Below, one piece after another: positions 54,212 through 63,926 of a stretch of 64,000 bases of DNA. The first letter of the stretch is position 1. Each line of letters begins with the position of its first letter. The DNA lies in contig NZ_CAKPTG010000014.1 in NCBI RefSeq assembly GCF_934190775.1, positions 1-64,000 of the forward strand. The letters run 5' to 3'. The DNA is from an uncultured Phascolarctobacterium sp. GTDB taxonomy: Bacteria; Bacillota; Negativicutes; Acidaminococcales; Acidaminococcaceae. The position numbers and the translations under genes were made by a program. The notes below the pieces were generated by a model. It had not been told where the DNA came from, did not search any database, and saw only the letters and a list, made by a program, of their open reading frames with translations.

Positions 54212-54805
54212 TTACTCTGCAGATTTACTACGGGAAACAACCTCGTCAATCAGGCCATATTCCTTAGCTTCTTTACTTGTCAGATAATGATCGCGCTCAG
54301 TATCAGCAGCAATTTTTTCCACTGTCTGACCGGTATGCTTTGCCAGTACCTGGTTCATTTCTTCACGGATACGCAGGATTTCACGGGCATGGATTTCAAT
54401 TTCCGTTGCCTGGCCCTGTGCACCACCCAAGGGCTGGTGAATCATAACACGGGAATACGGCAATGCAAAACGCTTACCCGGCGCGCCTGCTGCCAGGAGC
54501 ACGGATGCCATGCTGGCAGCCATGCCCATGCAGATAGTAGAAACGTCAGGCTTAATATACTGCATCGTATCATAAATAGCCATGCCGGCGCTTACGCTGC
54601 CACCAGGACTGTTAATATACAGATGGATGTCTTTGTCCGGATCCTCGGACTCCAGGAACAATAACTGAGCAATGACAACATTTGCCATATTGTCATCAAT
54701 CGGACCGGTAACGAAAACAATCCTATCCTTCAAAAGACGTGAATAAATATCATAGGAACGTTCTCCACGACTAGATTGTTCAACAACGATAGGCACATAA
54801 TTCAT
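54212..54805 (-). CDS. clpP: ATP-dependent Clp protease proteolytic subunit
   Basis: A 197-residue serine protease subunit of typical length. Ser98 in GMAASMA and His123 in [11 protein letters not shown] form the triad with an Asp near 172. It lies between tig and clpX as in most Firmicutes. Confidence 0.98.
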   Translation of the reverse strand: MNYVPIVVEQSSRGERSYDIYSRLLKDRIVFVTGPIDDNMANVVIAQLLFLESEDPDKDIHLYINSPGGSVSAGMAIYDTMQYIKPDVSTICMGMAASMASVLLAAGAPGKRFALPYSRVMIHQPLGGAQGQATEIEIHAREILRIREEMNQVLAKHTGQTVEKIAADTERDHYLTSKEAKEYGLIDEVVSRSKSAE

Positions 54806-54841
54806 TTTGTCACACCCCTTTACTGTAAGTATAACCCCAAA

Positions 54842-56125
54842 TTATTTTGCGCTGTCAATAACAACGTGTGCAGCTTTGCGGCGCAGGATGTTAGCCAACA
54901 GCAGGCCCATGGTGCCGTTGCCTTTGATGATTTTCTTAACTTCTTCAGGAGCAGCGCCGTGTTGTGCGGAAATAGCAGCGATTTCTGCATCAACGTCAGC
55001 CATATCAACCTGAATGTCTTCAGCCTTAGCGATAGCGTCCAGAACCAGGTCGGTCTTAACGTTTTCTTCAGCAACCGGACGTTGGTTTTCGCGGATTTTA
55101 GCCATGTCCAGGCCAGTGTATTGCATGTACATATCCAGGCTCATTTTACGGCTTTCCAGGCTCATTTTCATTTCGTCAACCATTTGGCTGATTTTGTCTT
55201 CGATCATGATTTCCGGAACGCTGAATTTAGCGTTAGCTACAGCCAGGTCAATCAGTTCATGCTCGTATTCAGCTTTAGCGTTAGCTTCAGCAGCTTTTTG
55301 CATACGCTCTTTGTAATTAGCACGCAGCTCTTCTACAGTTTTGAAATCGGTCTTGGAAGCAACATATTCGTCGTTCAGTTCCGGCAGCTCTTTGCGTTTT
55401 ACGTCCTGGATGTTTACTTTGAAAACAGCTTCTTTGCCAGCCAGGTCTTTAACAAAGTAATCTTCCGGGAAGGTTACTTCTACGTCAGTGGAATCGCCTT
55501 TGGACAGGCCAACCAGCTGATCTTCGAAGCCGGGGATGAAGGAGTTGGAGCCAACTTCCAGAGGATAGCCTTTGCCTTCGCCGCCGCTGAACGGTTCGCC
55601 GTCAACGGTACCAGCAAAGTCGATGATAGCGAAGTCGCCTTTTTCAATTACAGCGCCTTCTTCAGCAACTACCATTTTAGCGTCGCGGCCCATCATGTCT
55701 TTAATTTGAGCGTCAACTTGCTCGTCGGTTACTTCAACTTCTTTTTTCTCTACATGCAGACCTTTGTATTCGCCCAGTTCCGGTTCCGGTTTCAGGGTTA
55801 CTTTAATGGTCAGTTCCATATCCTTGCCTTCTTCGAAGGTAGATTCTTCAACTTTAGGATCGGATACAGGAATCAGTTTTTCCTGGTCCAGAGCTTCGCT
55901 GTATGCTTTGTTAGCAACGATTTCAAAAGCTTCTTGTTTTACAGCTTCTTTGCCATAGTGCATTTCGATGATAGCGCGCGGAGCTTTGCCTTTACGGAAG
56001 CCAGGAATGTTTACCTGGTCAGCAATTTTTTGTACAGCCTTTTTATAGCCTGCATTTACCTCAGCAGCCGGAGCGGTAATTTTTAAAGTTGCCTCATTTT
56101 CTACTCTTTCAACAGTAACGTTCAT
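54842..56125 (-). CDS. tig: Trigger factor
   Basis: A ribosome-associated chaperone and prolyl isomerase, 427 residues. N-terminal GFRKGKAPRAIIE is the ribosome-docking signature; the FKBP domain (about 150-245) contains GDFAIIDFAGTVDGEPF; a helical C-terminal arm follows. Ribosome site AGGGAGG. Promoter at 56229-56257. Confidence 0.97.
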   Translation of the reverse strand: MNVTVERVENEATLKITAPAAEVNAGYKKAVQKIADQVNIPGFRKGKAPRAIIEMHYGKEAVKQEAFEIVANKAYSEALDQEKLIPVSDPKVEESTFEEGKDMELTIKVTLKPEPELGEYKGLHVEKKEVEVTDEQVDAQIKDMMGRDAKMVVAEEGAVIEKGDFAIIDFAGTVDGEPFSGGEGKGYPLEVGSNSFIPGFEDQLVGLSKGDSTDVEVTFPEDYFVKDLAGKEAVFKVNIQDVKRKELPELNDEYVASKTDFKTVEELRANYKERMQKAAEANAKAEYEHELIDLAVANAKFSVPEIMIEDKISQMVDEMKMSLESRKMSLDMYMQYTGLDMAKIRENQRPVAEENVKTDLVLDAIAKAEDIQVDMADVDAEIAAISAQHGAAPEEVKKIIKGNGTMGLLLANILRRKAAHVVIDSAK

Positions 56126-56228
56126 TAATAAAATCCTCCCTTAAATTTATGTGGGTAAAAAATAATATAATCGGATTAAACTGTCAGCCTTCCTTAGCGA
56201 AAATGTGCTGACACAAATCGCTCATAAT

Positions 56229-56257
56229 ATCATATCACAATGCTCGCTTCTTGACAA
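56229..56257 (-). promoter_or_regulatory. tig promoter
   Basis: Minus-strand TTGTCA (56257-56252), 17 nt, TATGAT (56234-56229), starting just downstream of the tRNA terminator. Confidence 0.75.
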
Positions 56258-56267
56258 TACCAAAAAA

Positions 56268-56290
56268 CCCGACAGACTCAATCTGTCGGG
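56268..56290 (-). terminator. tRNA-Gly terminator
   Basis: CCCGACAGA / TCTGTCGGG hairpin with a T-run on the minus strand; A/T runs on both sides would also allow plus-strand use. Confidence 0.88.
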
Positions 56291-56302
56291 CAATTTTTTA
56301 AT

Positions 56303-56377
<75 letters not shown>

Positions 56378-56479
56378 GTCGTGTGCATCAGCAACGAATA
56401 TAAGTATAAGGCATCAGGCGACTTTTGTCAACACCTTTTTTTGAAAAAAGTTGAGATTTTTTAACTTTTTTCCCAAGCC

Positions 56480-56767
56480 CTATCCCAACCCATTACAACG
56501 CGCCAAATCATCATAAACAAGCGCTGCCAGACGCTGCGTCAGCTCCTTGTTTTCTGCACAAAGCTTCGTCTGTGACAGCAATGCTTCCAGCTTAGCCTTG
56601 TTGCACATCATACAACAGCAGGGCATAATGATTTCGCTGGCCATATAGGCAGCAGCACGCAAGGACATTTCATCCTGCAGCAAGCTGCCGCTTGCTGCCT
56701 TAGATGCAAAAACCGCCAGGCGCATATCCAGAGCCCGCGCCAGCTGTTTTTCCAAAACACCGGCCAT
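56480..56767 (-). CDS. Small hypothetical protein with Cys cluster
   Basis: A 95-residue, largely helical protein with MPCCCMMCNK in the middle. It begins 3 bp after the 148-residue gene, so translation may be coupled; its own ribosome site is weak. The Cys run could bind metal. Family not recognised. Confidence 0.6.
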   Translation of the reverse strand: MAGVLEKQLARALDMRLAVFASKAASGSLLQDEMSLRAAAYMASEIIMPCCCMMCNKAKLEALLSQTKLCAENKELTQRLAALVYDDLARCNGLG

Positions 56768-56770
56768 AGC

Positions 56771-57217
56771 TTAACGCATGTTTTCGATAAAGTCTTCAAA
56801 GGTGTTAATCAATACAGTGTGACCGGTAACCTTCAAATCGCGCAGGTAAGTGCCGTAGGATTCATAAACCTCGTCACTCAGCTCCATTTTCAGACCTTCT
56901 TTAACATATTCGTCCATCATTTTCAGGATGAAACGGTTAACTTCATTGGTGCCGGACTTAACATTCAAAGGAATAATACGGCTTTCAGCCTCATATTTTT
57001 CAACAACAACCTTCCAGCCACCGGGAACAGGCGGCAGGCGAGTTGCTTTGATAAAATAATTATCAGGAGAAAAGCCTACATAACCATCCATTTTATTATA
57101 TAATTTTGCTTTCTGCAGGGGGAAACCATTCTTATTGCCCCATTTAACGATTTCTTCGCAAACTTCATTATTATGGATTACGCTCGGAAAAGTTGCTTCC
57201 GCTAAGATTTCAGACAT
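56771..57217 (-). CDS. Hypothetical protein, 148 residues
   Basis: A soluble-looking protein with mixed strands and helices (VIHNNEVCEEIVKWGNKNGF, GWKVVVEKYEAES). No signal or membrane segment. Strong AGGAGG site. It is first in a pair with the Cys-cluster gene. I do not recognise the family. Confidence 0.8.
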   Translation of the reverse strand: MSEILAEATFPSVIHNNEVCEEIVKWGNKNGFPLQKAKLYNKMDGYVGFSPDNYFIKATRLPPVPGGWKVVVEKYEAESRIIPLNVKSGTNEVNRFILKMMDEYVKEGLKMELSDEVYESYGTYLRDLKVTGHTVLINTFEDFIENMR

Positions 57218-57378
57218 ACTGATACCTCCTCATGGTTTATAGTCATATTTTACTCTAACTTGCAGATTATTTCAACAAAAAAGCATGTATACATTAACCA
57301 TTCCATTTTACGTTACTTGCAATAAGGACAACCTTGTTTTATACTAAAAATAACAAATCGGCAAAGGAGAATAGCGCT

Positions 57379-58965
57379 ATGGGCTTATTTGTAAATCCTG
57401 ACTGTTCAGCATTTAAAGCAGCAGTAGCTTCTGAAATTTATATTGACAAAACCTCTCTAATTAAGCACACAAATAAAATGCTCGGCACCTTACAGGCTTT
57501 CATTTGCAACAGCCGCCCTCGTCGCTTCGGCAAGTCAGTTACCGCAGATATGCTCACTGCATATTACAGCAAAGGTGCTAATGCTTCTGAACTTTTTCAA
57601 GGTCTTGCTATCAGCCAAATACCTGGCTTCACGAAACATCTTAATAAATACGATGTGCTCCACTTCGACATCCAATGGTGTTTTAAAGAATGTGGCAAAG
57701 CTGAAGCTACTGTTCCATACATAACTAAAATAGTATTAAACGAACTGCGCCAACTTTACGGCAAAATTGTTCCTGATGATGTACAAAAAATTTCCGGAGC
57801 ATTATCAGCTATCAATGCTGCAACAGGCAATAAATTTGTTATCGTCATTGACGAATGGGATGTTTTCATCAGAGACGAATCCCACAATACCAAAGTACAA
57901 GAGCAATATATTGACTTTCTGCGTAATCTTTTCAAAGGCAGTGAACCGGCAAAGTATGTAGCCCTTGCCTATCTGACAGGTATTTTGCCCATCAAAAAAG
58001 TGAAAACACAATCCGCGCTCAACAATTTTGATGAGTATACTATGCTAGATGCCAGTTTTTTTGCTCCCTACACTGGTTTTACAGAGAATGAAGTTAAAAC
58101 ATTATGCTCACGTTACCATGCCGATTTTGCTGCTGTCAAACGCTGGTATGATGGCTATCTTTTAGATGACTACCACATTTATAACCCCAAAGCAGTCGTT
58201 AACGCTATGCTACGAGGAAGATTGCAAAGCTACTGGTCGCAAACTGGTACTTATCAAACTATCAAAACTCTCATTGATATGAATTTCGCAGGTCTGCGTA
58301 CAGCAATAATCGATATGCTCGCTGGCAACTCAGTCGCGGTCAATACCAATTTCTTTCAAAACGATATGATTAGCTTCGCTAGCAAAGACGATATTCTCAC
58401 AGCTCTGATTCACTTAGGTTATTTAAGCTATGACATAAATGAACACGCAGCTTCTATACCTAATGAAGAAATCAGGCAGGAATTTGCAGGTGCAATCAGT
58501 TCTAACAACTGGTCTGAACTTCATGCTTTTGAAATTGAATCAACGCAGCTTTTAAACGCTGTTCTAGACGGTGAGACAGCAATGGTCGCTAATAGCATTG
58601 CTAAGCTTCATGACGAATATGCTTCTTCCATACGTTACAATGATGAAAATTCATTAAGCAGCGTGTTGACTATTGCTTTTTTAAGCACTATGCAATATTA
58701 CTTCAAGCCAATCAGAGAATTCCCCACCGGCCGAGGTTTTGCTGACTTCGTGTATCTCCCTAAGCCACGCTATAAAGAAAACTATCCTGCGCTTATCGTA
58801 GAGCTGAAATGGAACAAAAATGTTCAAACAGCACTCGAGCAAATTAAAGAACGCAACTATACGCAAGCATTGGAGCAATATACTGGTAACATGCTTCTTG
58901 TAGGCATCAATTATGACAAAAAAAGCAAGAAACATACTTGCTGTATCGAGCAAATAGAAAAATAA
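57379..58965 (+). CDS. AAA-ATPase-like protein with C-terminal PD-(D/E)XK nuclease-like domain
   Basis: A 528-residue protein from ATG 57379 behind AAAGGAG (a TTG at 57334 lacks a site). N-terminal YIDKTSLI and SRPRRFGKS (45-53) match the 'AAA-ATPase-like' family common in anaerobic gut bacteria. FVIVIDEWD is Walker B. The C-terminal end has GFADFVYLP and IVELKW, the D...ExK pattern of the DUF1703/PD-(D/E)XK nuclease-like domain. Usually found in many copies and presumed mobile or defensive, with role unproved. Confidence 0.88.
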   Translation: MGLFVNPDCSAFKAAVASEIYIDKTSLIKHTNKMLGTLQAFICNSRPRRFGKSVTADMLTAYYSKGANASELFQGLAISQIPGFTKHLNKYDVLHFDIQWCFKECGKAEATVPYITKIVLNELRQLYGKIVPDDVQKISGALSAINAATGNKFVIVIDEWDVFIRDESHNTKVQEQYIDFLRNLFKGSEPAKYVALAYLTGILPIKKVKTQSALNNFDEYTMLDASFFAPYTGFTENEVKTLCSRYHADFAAVKRWYDGYLLDDYHIYNPKAVVNAMLRGRLQSYWSQTGTYQTIKTLIDMNFAGLRTAIIDMLAGNSVAVNTNFFQNDMISFASKDDILTALIHLGYLSYDINEHAASIPNEEIRQEFAGAISSNNWSELHAFEIESTQLLNAVLDGETAMVANSIAKLHDEYASSIRYNDENSLSSVLTIAFLSTMQYYFKPIREFPTGRGFADFVYLPKPRYKENYPALIVELKWNKNVQTALEQIKERNYTQALEQYTGNMLLVGINYDKKSKKHTCCIEQIEK

Positions 58966-59002
58966 TGCCCAAATTTCAAGACACAATGGCTGTCGTGCTG
59001 CA

Positions 59003-59395
59003 TCAAAGATGTAGTACGACAGTCATTTTTATTCTGATATTATTCAAAAGCATCGTATGGTCATAATAAGAAATCACTGTAGTACCATAAACCCAGCGAA
59101 AACGAATATGCATTTTCCTGTGTTTCTTATACTTCCAGTAATGGTAGTCGTTACCACGGTCATAATAGTGGACAGTACCTTGATAGCCTACATTCTCCAC
59201 CGTACCGCCAGCATTAACAGTTAAATTTTTGCCTGCCTTTATTTTGCTGTAATGGTTGCTCAGGTCTTTGTCCAAATCAATATTGATGTTACCACTGGCA
59301 ATGATATTCGCATCTGCAGTCTCTTTATCGATCTGCGCAGTCAAAATCTACCTGTCAAACTCGCGCACTGCACCTATATCTAAATCCTGCCTAGC
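59003..59395 (-). pseudogene. Fragment of FhaB/CdiA-type exoprotein repeat region
   Basis: A relic of a filamentous haemagglutinin-like exoprotein: ASGNINIDLDKDLSN, KAGKNLTVNAGGTVEN and YQGTVHYYDRGND, followed by VYGTTV, are typical repeat text. Reading upstream continues to about 59395 but through an in-frame TAG at 59350-59348. There is no start signal. It lies downstream of the immunity-like pair 59397-60225 on the same strand. Confidence 0.75.
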
Positions 59396-59396
59396 A

Positions 59397-59849
59397 TTAT
59401 GTATACTGATATTTCATTGTTAGCTCCCATATATTTTCTTTTATCTTTTCCAACTGTAAAATAACCTTAACAGGCTTACTTTGAAAAATTTCTTCTCTAT
59501 GCATTATAAGACGATTTTGCTTTATACTTTGCACTTTCCATCCCTTTTCCAATCCTTTGGATACATAATAATTTATGGCATCATCTGCATCCGTATAAGC
59601 AAGTTCCATTCTTATATCTGGGTTACGTTTAAAAAACCGTAAATATTTATTAAATTCATATATCTGTATTGCACCAGGTTTTAGGAAATCTAGGCGTTTT
59701 AAATTTACCAACATAATACATTTCGCCTTATTTTCTTCGTTCTGATCATACATAATCTTTTTACCGAGAAATCCAATTCCAAAAAACAAAAATAATACAA
59801 TTATTAAAATATAGCATACTAAATTAGAAAGGTTTGTTTTACTTTTCAT
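59397..59849 (-). CDS. Membrane-anchored immunity-like protein B2
   Basis: A 150-residue protein from ATG 59849, behind GGGAGGAG; longer frames have no site. One N-terminal membrane helix (YILIIVLFLFFGIGFLG), then a domain with NLKRLDFLK, NPDIRMELAYTDADDAINYY and EKGWKVQSI. The 61695-62174 product has the same blocks, so this is its paralogue. It overlaps partner A2 by 11 bp. Its place after a CdiA-tip fragment suggests an immunity protein. Confidence 0.8.
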   Translation of the reverse strand: MKSKTNLSNLVCYILIIVLFLFFGIGFLGKKIMYDQNEENKAKCIMLVNLKRLDFLKPGAIQIYEFNKYLRFFKRNPDIRMELAYTDADDAINYYVSKGLEKGWKVQSIKQNRLIMHREEIFQSKPVKVILQLEKIKENIWELTMKYQYT

Positions 59850-60225
59850 AAAAACTCTCCTCCCAAACGGATGCATTATCATAATCAATTAAAACATACT
59901 CATAATTACCCTTTGAAAAAAAATAATATTTTTCATTATTTTTTATGATTTTCCTGTCTTCTACCCAACCCATTTTCAATAATGCTTCTTGAATCTGTCC
60001 AAGTTCTTTCTCTGGACAAGTAAATTCAGCTGAAATTGCACTTTTTGAGCGCCTAGATCCACTCTTAAAAGATGTACATTTTGCTTCAGTTGGCAAAGGC
60101 ACACTTAAAAATGTCTTCGCCATATTCAACTCTGTTTTTTCATTAACCGTAAACATAGAAATCCATAAATATAAGATTATTAAAGTGGCACATCCATAAA
60201 TAAACCCTTTTTTATACTTATTCAA
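59839..60225 (-). CDS. Membrane-anchored immunity-like protein A2
   Basis: A 128-residue protein, most likely from TTG at 60225, which matches the length and alignment of paralogue A1 (62152-62541) and follows GGGGTG. One N-terminal membrane helix, then a globular part with EALLKMGW and NYEYVLIDY that aligns with CLEKEGW and GYKYLLTEY in A1. It lies 7 bp after the toxin-tip fragment 60233-60595. Confidence 0.72.
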   Translation of the reverse strand: MNKYKKGFIYGCATLIILYLWISMFTVNEKTELNMAKTFLSVPLPTEAKCTSFKSGSRRSKSAISAEFTCPEKELGQIQEALLKMGWVEDRKIIKNNEKYYFFSKGNYEYVLIDYDNASVWEESFYEK

Positions 60226-60232
60226 TTTAAAG

Positions 60233-60595
60233 TCACACCCCTTTAATAGGCTCATAGTAAGCAAATCCTATTTCATTTAAACTCACACTATTCCCTAACC
60301 CAGTTCCCATTGCAAGTGTTCCTCCAGAATAAGACAAATTAGCCTGTATCCCGAGTGCAGTTTTATTAAAATTAACACTCCCCCCAGAATATTCACTTCT
60401 TAAATCACTTTTATTTAATGTTCTTCCTGTAAATCCAATGACCTTGTTGTGCTCTTCAAGCAAACGCTCATAGTATTCTGTTGCATTAGCGATATTTATA
60501 TTATTTTCGGCAACCAGGTCTGCTTTTCCTGCTTCACTGGCTACGTTGCTGCCTTTAATATTGTACTCAGCAAGTTTTTTAATCTTGTTTAGTTC
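60233..60595 (-). pseudogene. CdiA-type fragment 2: haemagglutinin repeat fused to toxin tip
   Basis: A 120-codon frame without start. The first part (IKGSNVASEAGKADLVAENN, then INIANATEYYE) is haemagglutinin-repeat text. The last ~60 residues (LNKSDLRSEYSGGSVNFNK, then TALGIQANLSYS, ending YYEPIKGV) match the C-terminus of the 62538-63926 frame. The pretoxin and most of the toxin domain are missing, so this looks like a deletion or recombination product. Confidence 0.72.
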
Positions 60596-61028
60596 TTATA
60601 TTGTCTAATATGTATCTTATTATACCATCAAATTTTTCGTTATATTCCTCCTTAGTGAATTTGAAATCAAAACCAACTATAGTATTTCCAAAAGACTTGG
60701 TTTTCTTTTCCCTTTCTGGCAATCTGATTTCATATACTTTCCCTTTCATATCATATGACACTTCTATAAGATAATTATTTGAAAAGAACTTATTCCATGT
60801 TTTGTACTTCGTTTTTTTAAAAGGATCTATATCTTCAATATTATCATCTTTGTATTTAGATATACTGTAATTTAAATATTGATCGACAGAGTTTTTCAAA
60901 TCATCTAAACTATCTATTTCTATCATATCCCCCATACTCTCATAAAAGCCAATCGTAGTAACATGATATACTAAAATAGAGATTTTATTAGTACTTTTTT
61001 CAATGAATATGTTAATTAACCCTTGCAT
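60579..61028 (-). CDS. Hypothetical protein, possible orphan immunity protein
   Basis: A 149-residue soluble protein with AGGTGAT before the ATG. It has alternating strands and charged helices and no membrane segment. It ends overlapping the toxin-tip fragment 60233-60595 by 17 bp. Its size and place between toxin remnants suit an orphan CdiI immunity gene. Family not recognised. Confidence 0.65.
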   Translation of the reverse strand: MQGLINIFIEKSTNKISILVYHVTTIGFYESMGDMIEIDSLDDLKNSVDQYLNYSISKYKDDNIEDIDPFKKTKYKTWNKFFSNNYLIEVSYDMKGKVYEIRLPEREKKTKSFGNTIVGFDFKFTKEEYNEKFDGIIRYILDNIRTKQD

Positions 61029-61694
61029 TTTATCACCTAATAATTTTCCTTATTATCAACCTATTTCTTTTGCCTGTGTTTGCGCTGCCTGCTAGCGAGT
61101 TTACGCTAATTATTAACATACTTCAAGCGTTAGTACGTGCAATGGCATCCCCAGTCATCGCTTCGCAACGATGACAGCCCCCATTGACGCTAAGACCAAG
61201 TTTGTCACAAAGTGAGAAACTGTTGGTCATGCTAATACCCGAATGGTGCATGGGGCACAAGGCACGTTGCAAAAATTGCGCAAGTATGCTGAAAACTTTA
61301 AGGCTATAGCATTGGATCATCCTTCGCTCACGCCACTCACAGCTCTGTACCCAGAGGAACAAAGAACGTCCTGCCGAACCACGGAAGGCTCGTTCTTCGC
61401 AACAAAACGAATAGCCCATTAGAGGTGTTTTAATAAAATTTTTGCACCATCAAAAATTTTTGTTTCCCACGCTTTCTAAAAGCGCATGGTTTTCTTCCAG
61501 CGTCTTTTGCCACCAAAAGATGCTGCGTAACAACCACATCACAACTAACGGAAGAAAGCTATACCTCCCATCATCATTTAACAGTATCGTAAAAGCAGCT
61601 TAACTATCACAAAGCTACTTTTCGTAACCAATACAATATCATTACACCAACTTTAACTACTTTATCATTTTTGTGGTGTACTCGATTCTTTTTA
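61029..61694. other. Non-coding interval in the CDI array
   Basis: About 665 bp without a convincing gene. It contains a GTCATCGCTTCGCAACGATGAC hairpin (shortened core GTCATCGcttcGCAACGATGAC) related to the 9.7-10.5 kb repeats, and an AAATTTTTGCACCATCAAAAATTTTTG inverted repeat near 61436, given here by its arms AAATTTTTG/CAAAAATTT. It may be decayed mobile or toxin DNA. Confidence 0.5.
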
Positions 61695-62174
61695 TTATGT
61701 ATTTTTCTTCGATATATAATCATATTTTACATTTATTTCCCATGAGTTAATTCCTATTTTAGCTATTTGAAATATAACATTAACTAATTCCCCTCGTACA
61801 GTATCCATTCTATGCATCGCAAGACTGTCTTTTTCTACACTTTCGATAACCCATCCTTTTTCTTTTCCCTTTGACTTATAGTAGTCTATAACATTATCAG
61901 CATCTGTATAGGCAAACTTCATCCTTATATCAGGATTTTTTTTAGAAAAGCGAGTATACCTATTAAATGTATATTCCTCCATTACATTAGACTTTAGTAA
62001 ATCTAATCGTTTTAAATTGAATAACATGCACTGCCTACCTAATTTCACTTCATTCGGATTGAAAATAATATTATCTCTCATGAACCCACCAAAAGTATAC
62101 AAAAAACATAAGCTTAGGCCAAAATATATCAATAGAATTTTTATATTGAATTTATTCTTTGCTAATAATTTCAT
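61695..62174 (-). CDS. Membrane-anchored immunity-like protein B1
   Basis: A 159-residue protein from ATG 62174 behind AAAAAGGAG. One N-terminal membrane helix (KILLIYFGLSLCFLYTF), then NLKRLDLLKS, NPDIRMKFAYTDADNVIDYY and EKGWVIESV. It overlaps A1 by 23 bp. The A1-B1 pair follows the toxin-bearing frame 62538-63926 directly, the classic place of CDI immunity genes. Confidence 0.82.
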   Translation of the reverse strand: MKLLAKNKFNIKILLIYFGLSLCFLYTFGGFMRDNIIFNPNEVKLGRQCMLFNLKRLDLLKSNVMEEYTFNRYTRFSKKNPDIRMKFAYTDADNVIDYYKSKGKEKGWVIESVEKDSLAMHRMDTVRGELVNVIFQIAKIGINSWEINVKYDYISKKNT

Positions 62175-62541
62175 TGATAACTCCTTTTTGCTTATACTCA
62201 GTAAGTAAATACTTGTATCCTTTCTTTTCATATTCCAAGCTCAAAGACTCATTATCTACTCGTTCTTTTTTTAGTTTCCACCCCTCTTTTTCTAGACAAG
62301 CTTTAATTTGAGAAAACCCTTCAGAATCCATCCTATAAGCAGCCATAACAGTACTCATAGACTGCTTGCTACCTAAGTAAATATGTTCAAGTTTAGTTTC
62401 AGATGAAATTCTAGTAGTAAAAAACGCCTGCATGATTTGTAACTGTTCATCTTTATCATCAAATCCACTAATGAGCCATATAGAAATTGCTAATACCGTG
62501 GTTAATACATAAGCAACTATTTCTTTACTCTTATTCATCAT
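62152..62541 (-). CDS. Membrane-anchored immunity-like protein A1
   Basis: A 129-residue protein with one N-terminal membrane helix (VAYVLTTVLAISIWLISGF) and a globular domain with CLEKEGWKLKKE and YEKKGYKYLLTEY. The ATG overlaps the stop of the toxin-bearing frame (62538) by 4 bp and has AGGAG before it, so it would be coupled to the toxin. Paralogue of A2. Confidence 0.82.
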   Translation of the reverse strand: MMNKSKEIVAYVLTTVLAISIWLISGFDDKDEQLQIMQAFFTTRISSETKLEHIYLGSKQSMSTVMAAYRMDSEGFSQIKACLEKEGWKLKKERVDNESLSLEYEKKGYKYLLTEYKQKGVINEIISKE

Positions 62542-63926
62542 TTATCTCCTGTTTCTATTGGTTCAAAATAAGCTACAGCAAATTCATATGATGAAATATT
62601 TCCGTTGCCAGCACCCCAGCCCACCACATTTGTATCTCCAGGAACAGAATGTGAATAATTAGCCTGAATACCCATAGTCGTTTTAGAAAAAGTAATACTT
62701 AAGCCAGAATATTTTTCTCGTAATTCATTCTTTGTTAAATTATCACCTGGTATAGATTGAGATGAAATATTAAAAGATATAAGACTTATCTTTTTTAATA
62801 AATCATTCACTTTAATATTATCTACACCAACTCCACTACATGCAGAAGCTAGCATAACTTTATATACGTTTCCCTGTCTATCCATTGCATACCCAATAGA
62901 AGCATTTAGACCTATATATTCTGACAACCCTTTGTTAACCCCTAAAGTATATGTTTTTATCTCATTGGCTCCCCACTCAGAACGGTCAATATTATGTAAC
63001 ATACCTACAGCTATTTCTTGTTGCCTAAGAGAATTAATTGAATTAATATTCTCACTGACAGTAAAACCTTTAAATTCTCCATTTTCATCTAAATCTATTC
63101 CCCACTCATAGCCTTCGCCAAAAGCTTTTCCTACATCACTTTCATTTGTTTTTTTGTCACATAATTGTTTATATTTTGATTTGATTTGTTTTTTTAGAGC
63201 ATACTTTTCATCCGGACTTAATGAATCATTATTTTCGATAGCATCTAGCTCATCTAAGTACTTTTGATAATCATTAAGGGATAAAAAATTATTTTTCGTT
63301 CCACTAGCCGCCGTACTTGCACCTGCCTGCGCCTTTCCTGCAACCAATTGCGATACTACTCCACCAATAATCGCACTTGCCCATTGATGCTTATCTGGTT
63401 CGCCTTCAAATTGCTCAGACAACTTCTTTTGCACCATTTCATTAACAGTTGATGCACTTGCCCCTGCTAGGAAACCATTACCAGTAAGTTCGCTCATGAT
63501 ACCGCCTACAAGCGCATGAAGAGCATTCTTTTCGGCACAGCCTTCTTGCCAATTATTTCGCTCTGCAAGCTTATGTATCTCATTATACGCCAATTCGCCA
63601 AACAAATTAGCTAATTCTTGGCGTTCTTCAACCTTCGTTTTATCAAAAATCTCGCCAAGCTTATTAAGGCTATTTTGGGTATCACGATTCAGTTTATTAA
63701 TATCCTGCTTCTGATTCTCTTTATCGCGAATCTCAATAGTACCTTTACTAATAGTAGCTTTTGTTGTGCTTTCAGCTTCTCCGCTTGCAGGCATGCCAAT
63801 ATCAGGTGTTATACCTTTTTCATTGTATTCTGCATCATTGTTTTTGTTTACTTTGATGCCAGCTCCACCTGCTTTATAATCCGCTTTGTTTTGGATGTCT
63901 TCATTATGTAAAGCCTTTGCTACTGA
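62538..63926 (-). pseudogene. Orphan CdiA C-terminal module (pretoxin plus toxin tip)
   Basis: A 462-codon frame with TAG codons just upstream (63929-63927 and 63944-63942) and no ribosome site, so the exoprotein body is missing. Text typical of CdiA C-termini: KGITPDIGMPASGEAES, TIEIRDKENQKQD.NKLNRDTQ, EKNALHALVGGIMSELTGNGF, and GTKNNFLS, which sits where the VENN motif normally is. About 250 residues of toxin region follow, ending in the Gly/aromatic tip shared with 60233-60595. Immunity-like genes A1 and B1 follow. Confidence 0.82.

Noticed and set aside
61123..61419. A 98-codon minus-strand frame in the CDI array
   Set aside because: It spans hairpin-forming repeat DNA, has no ribosome site and its residues look like translated repeat.
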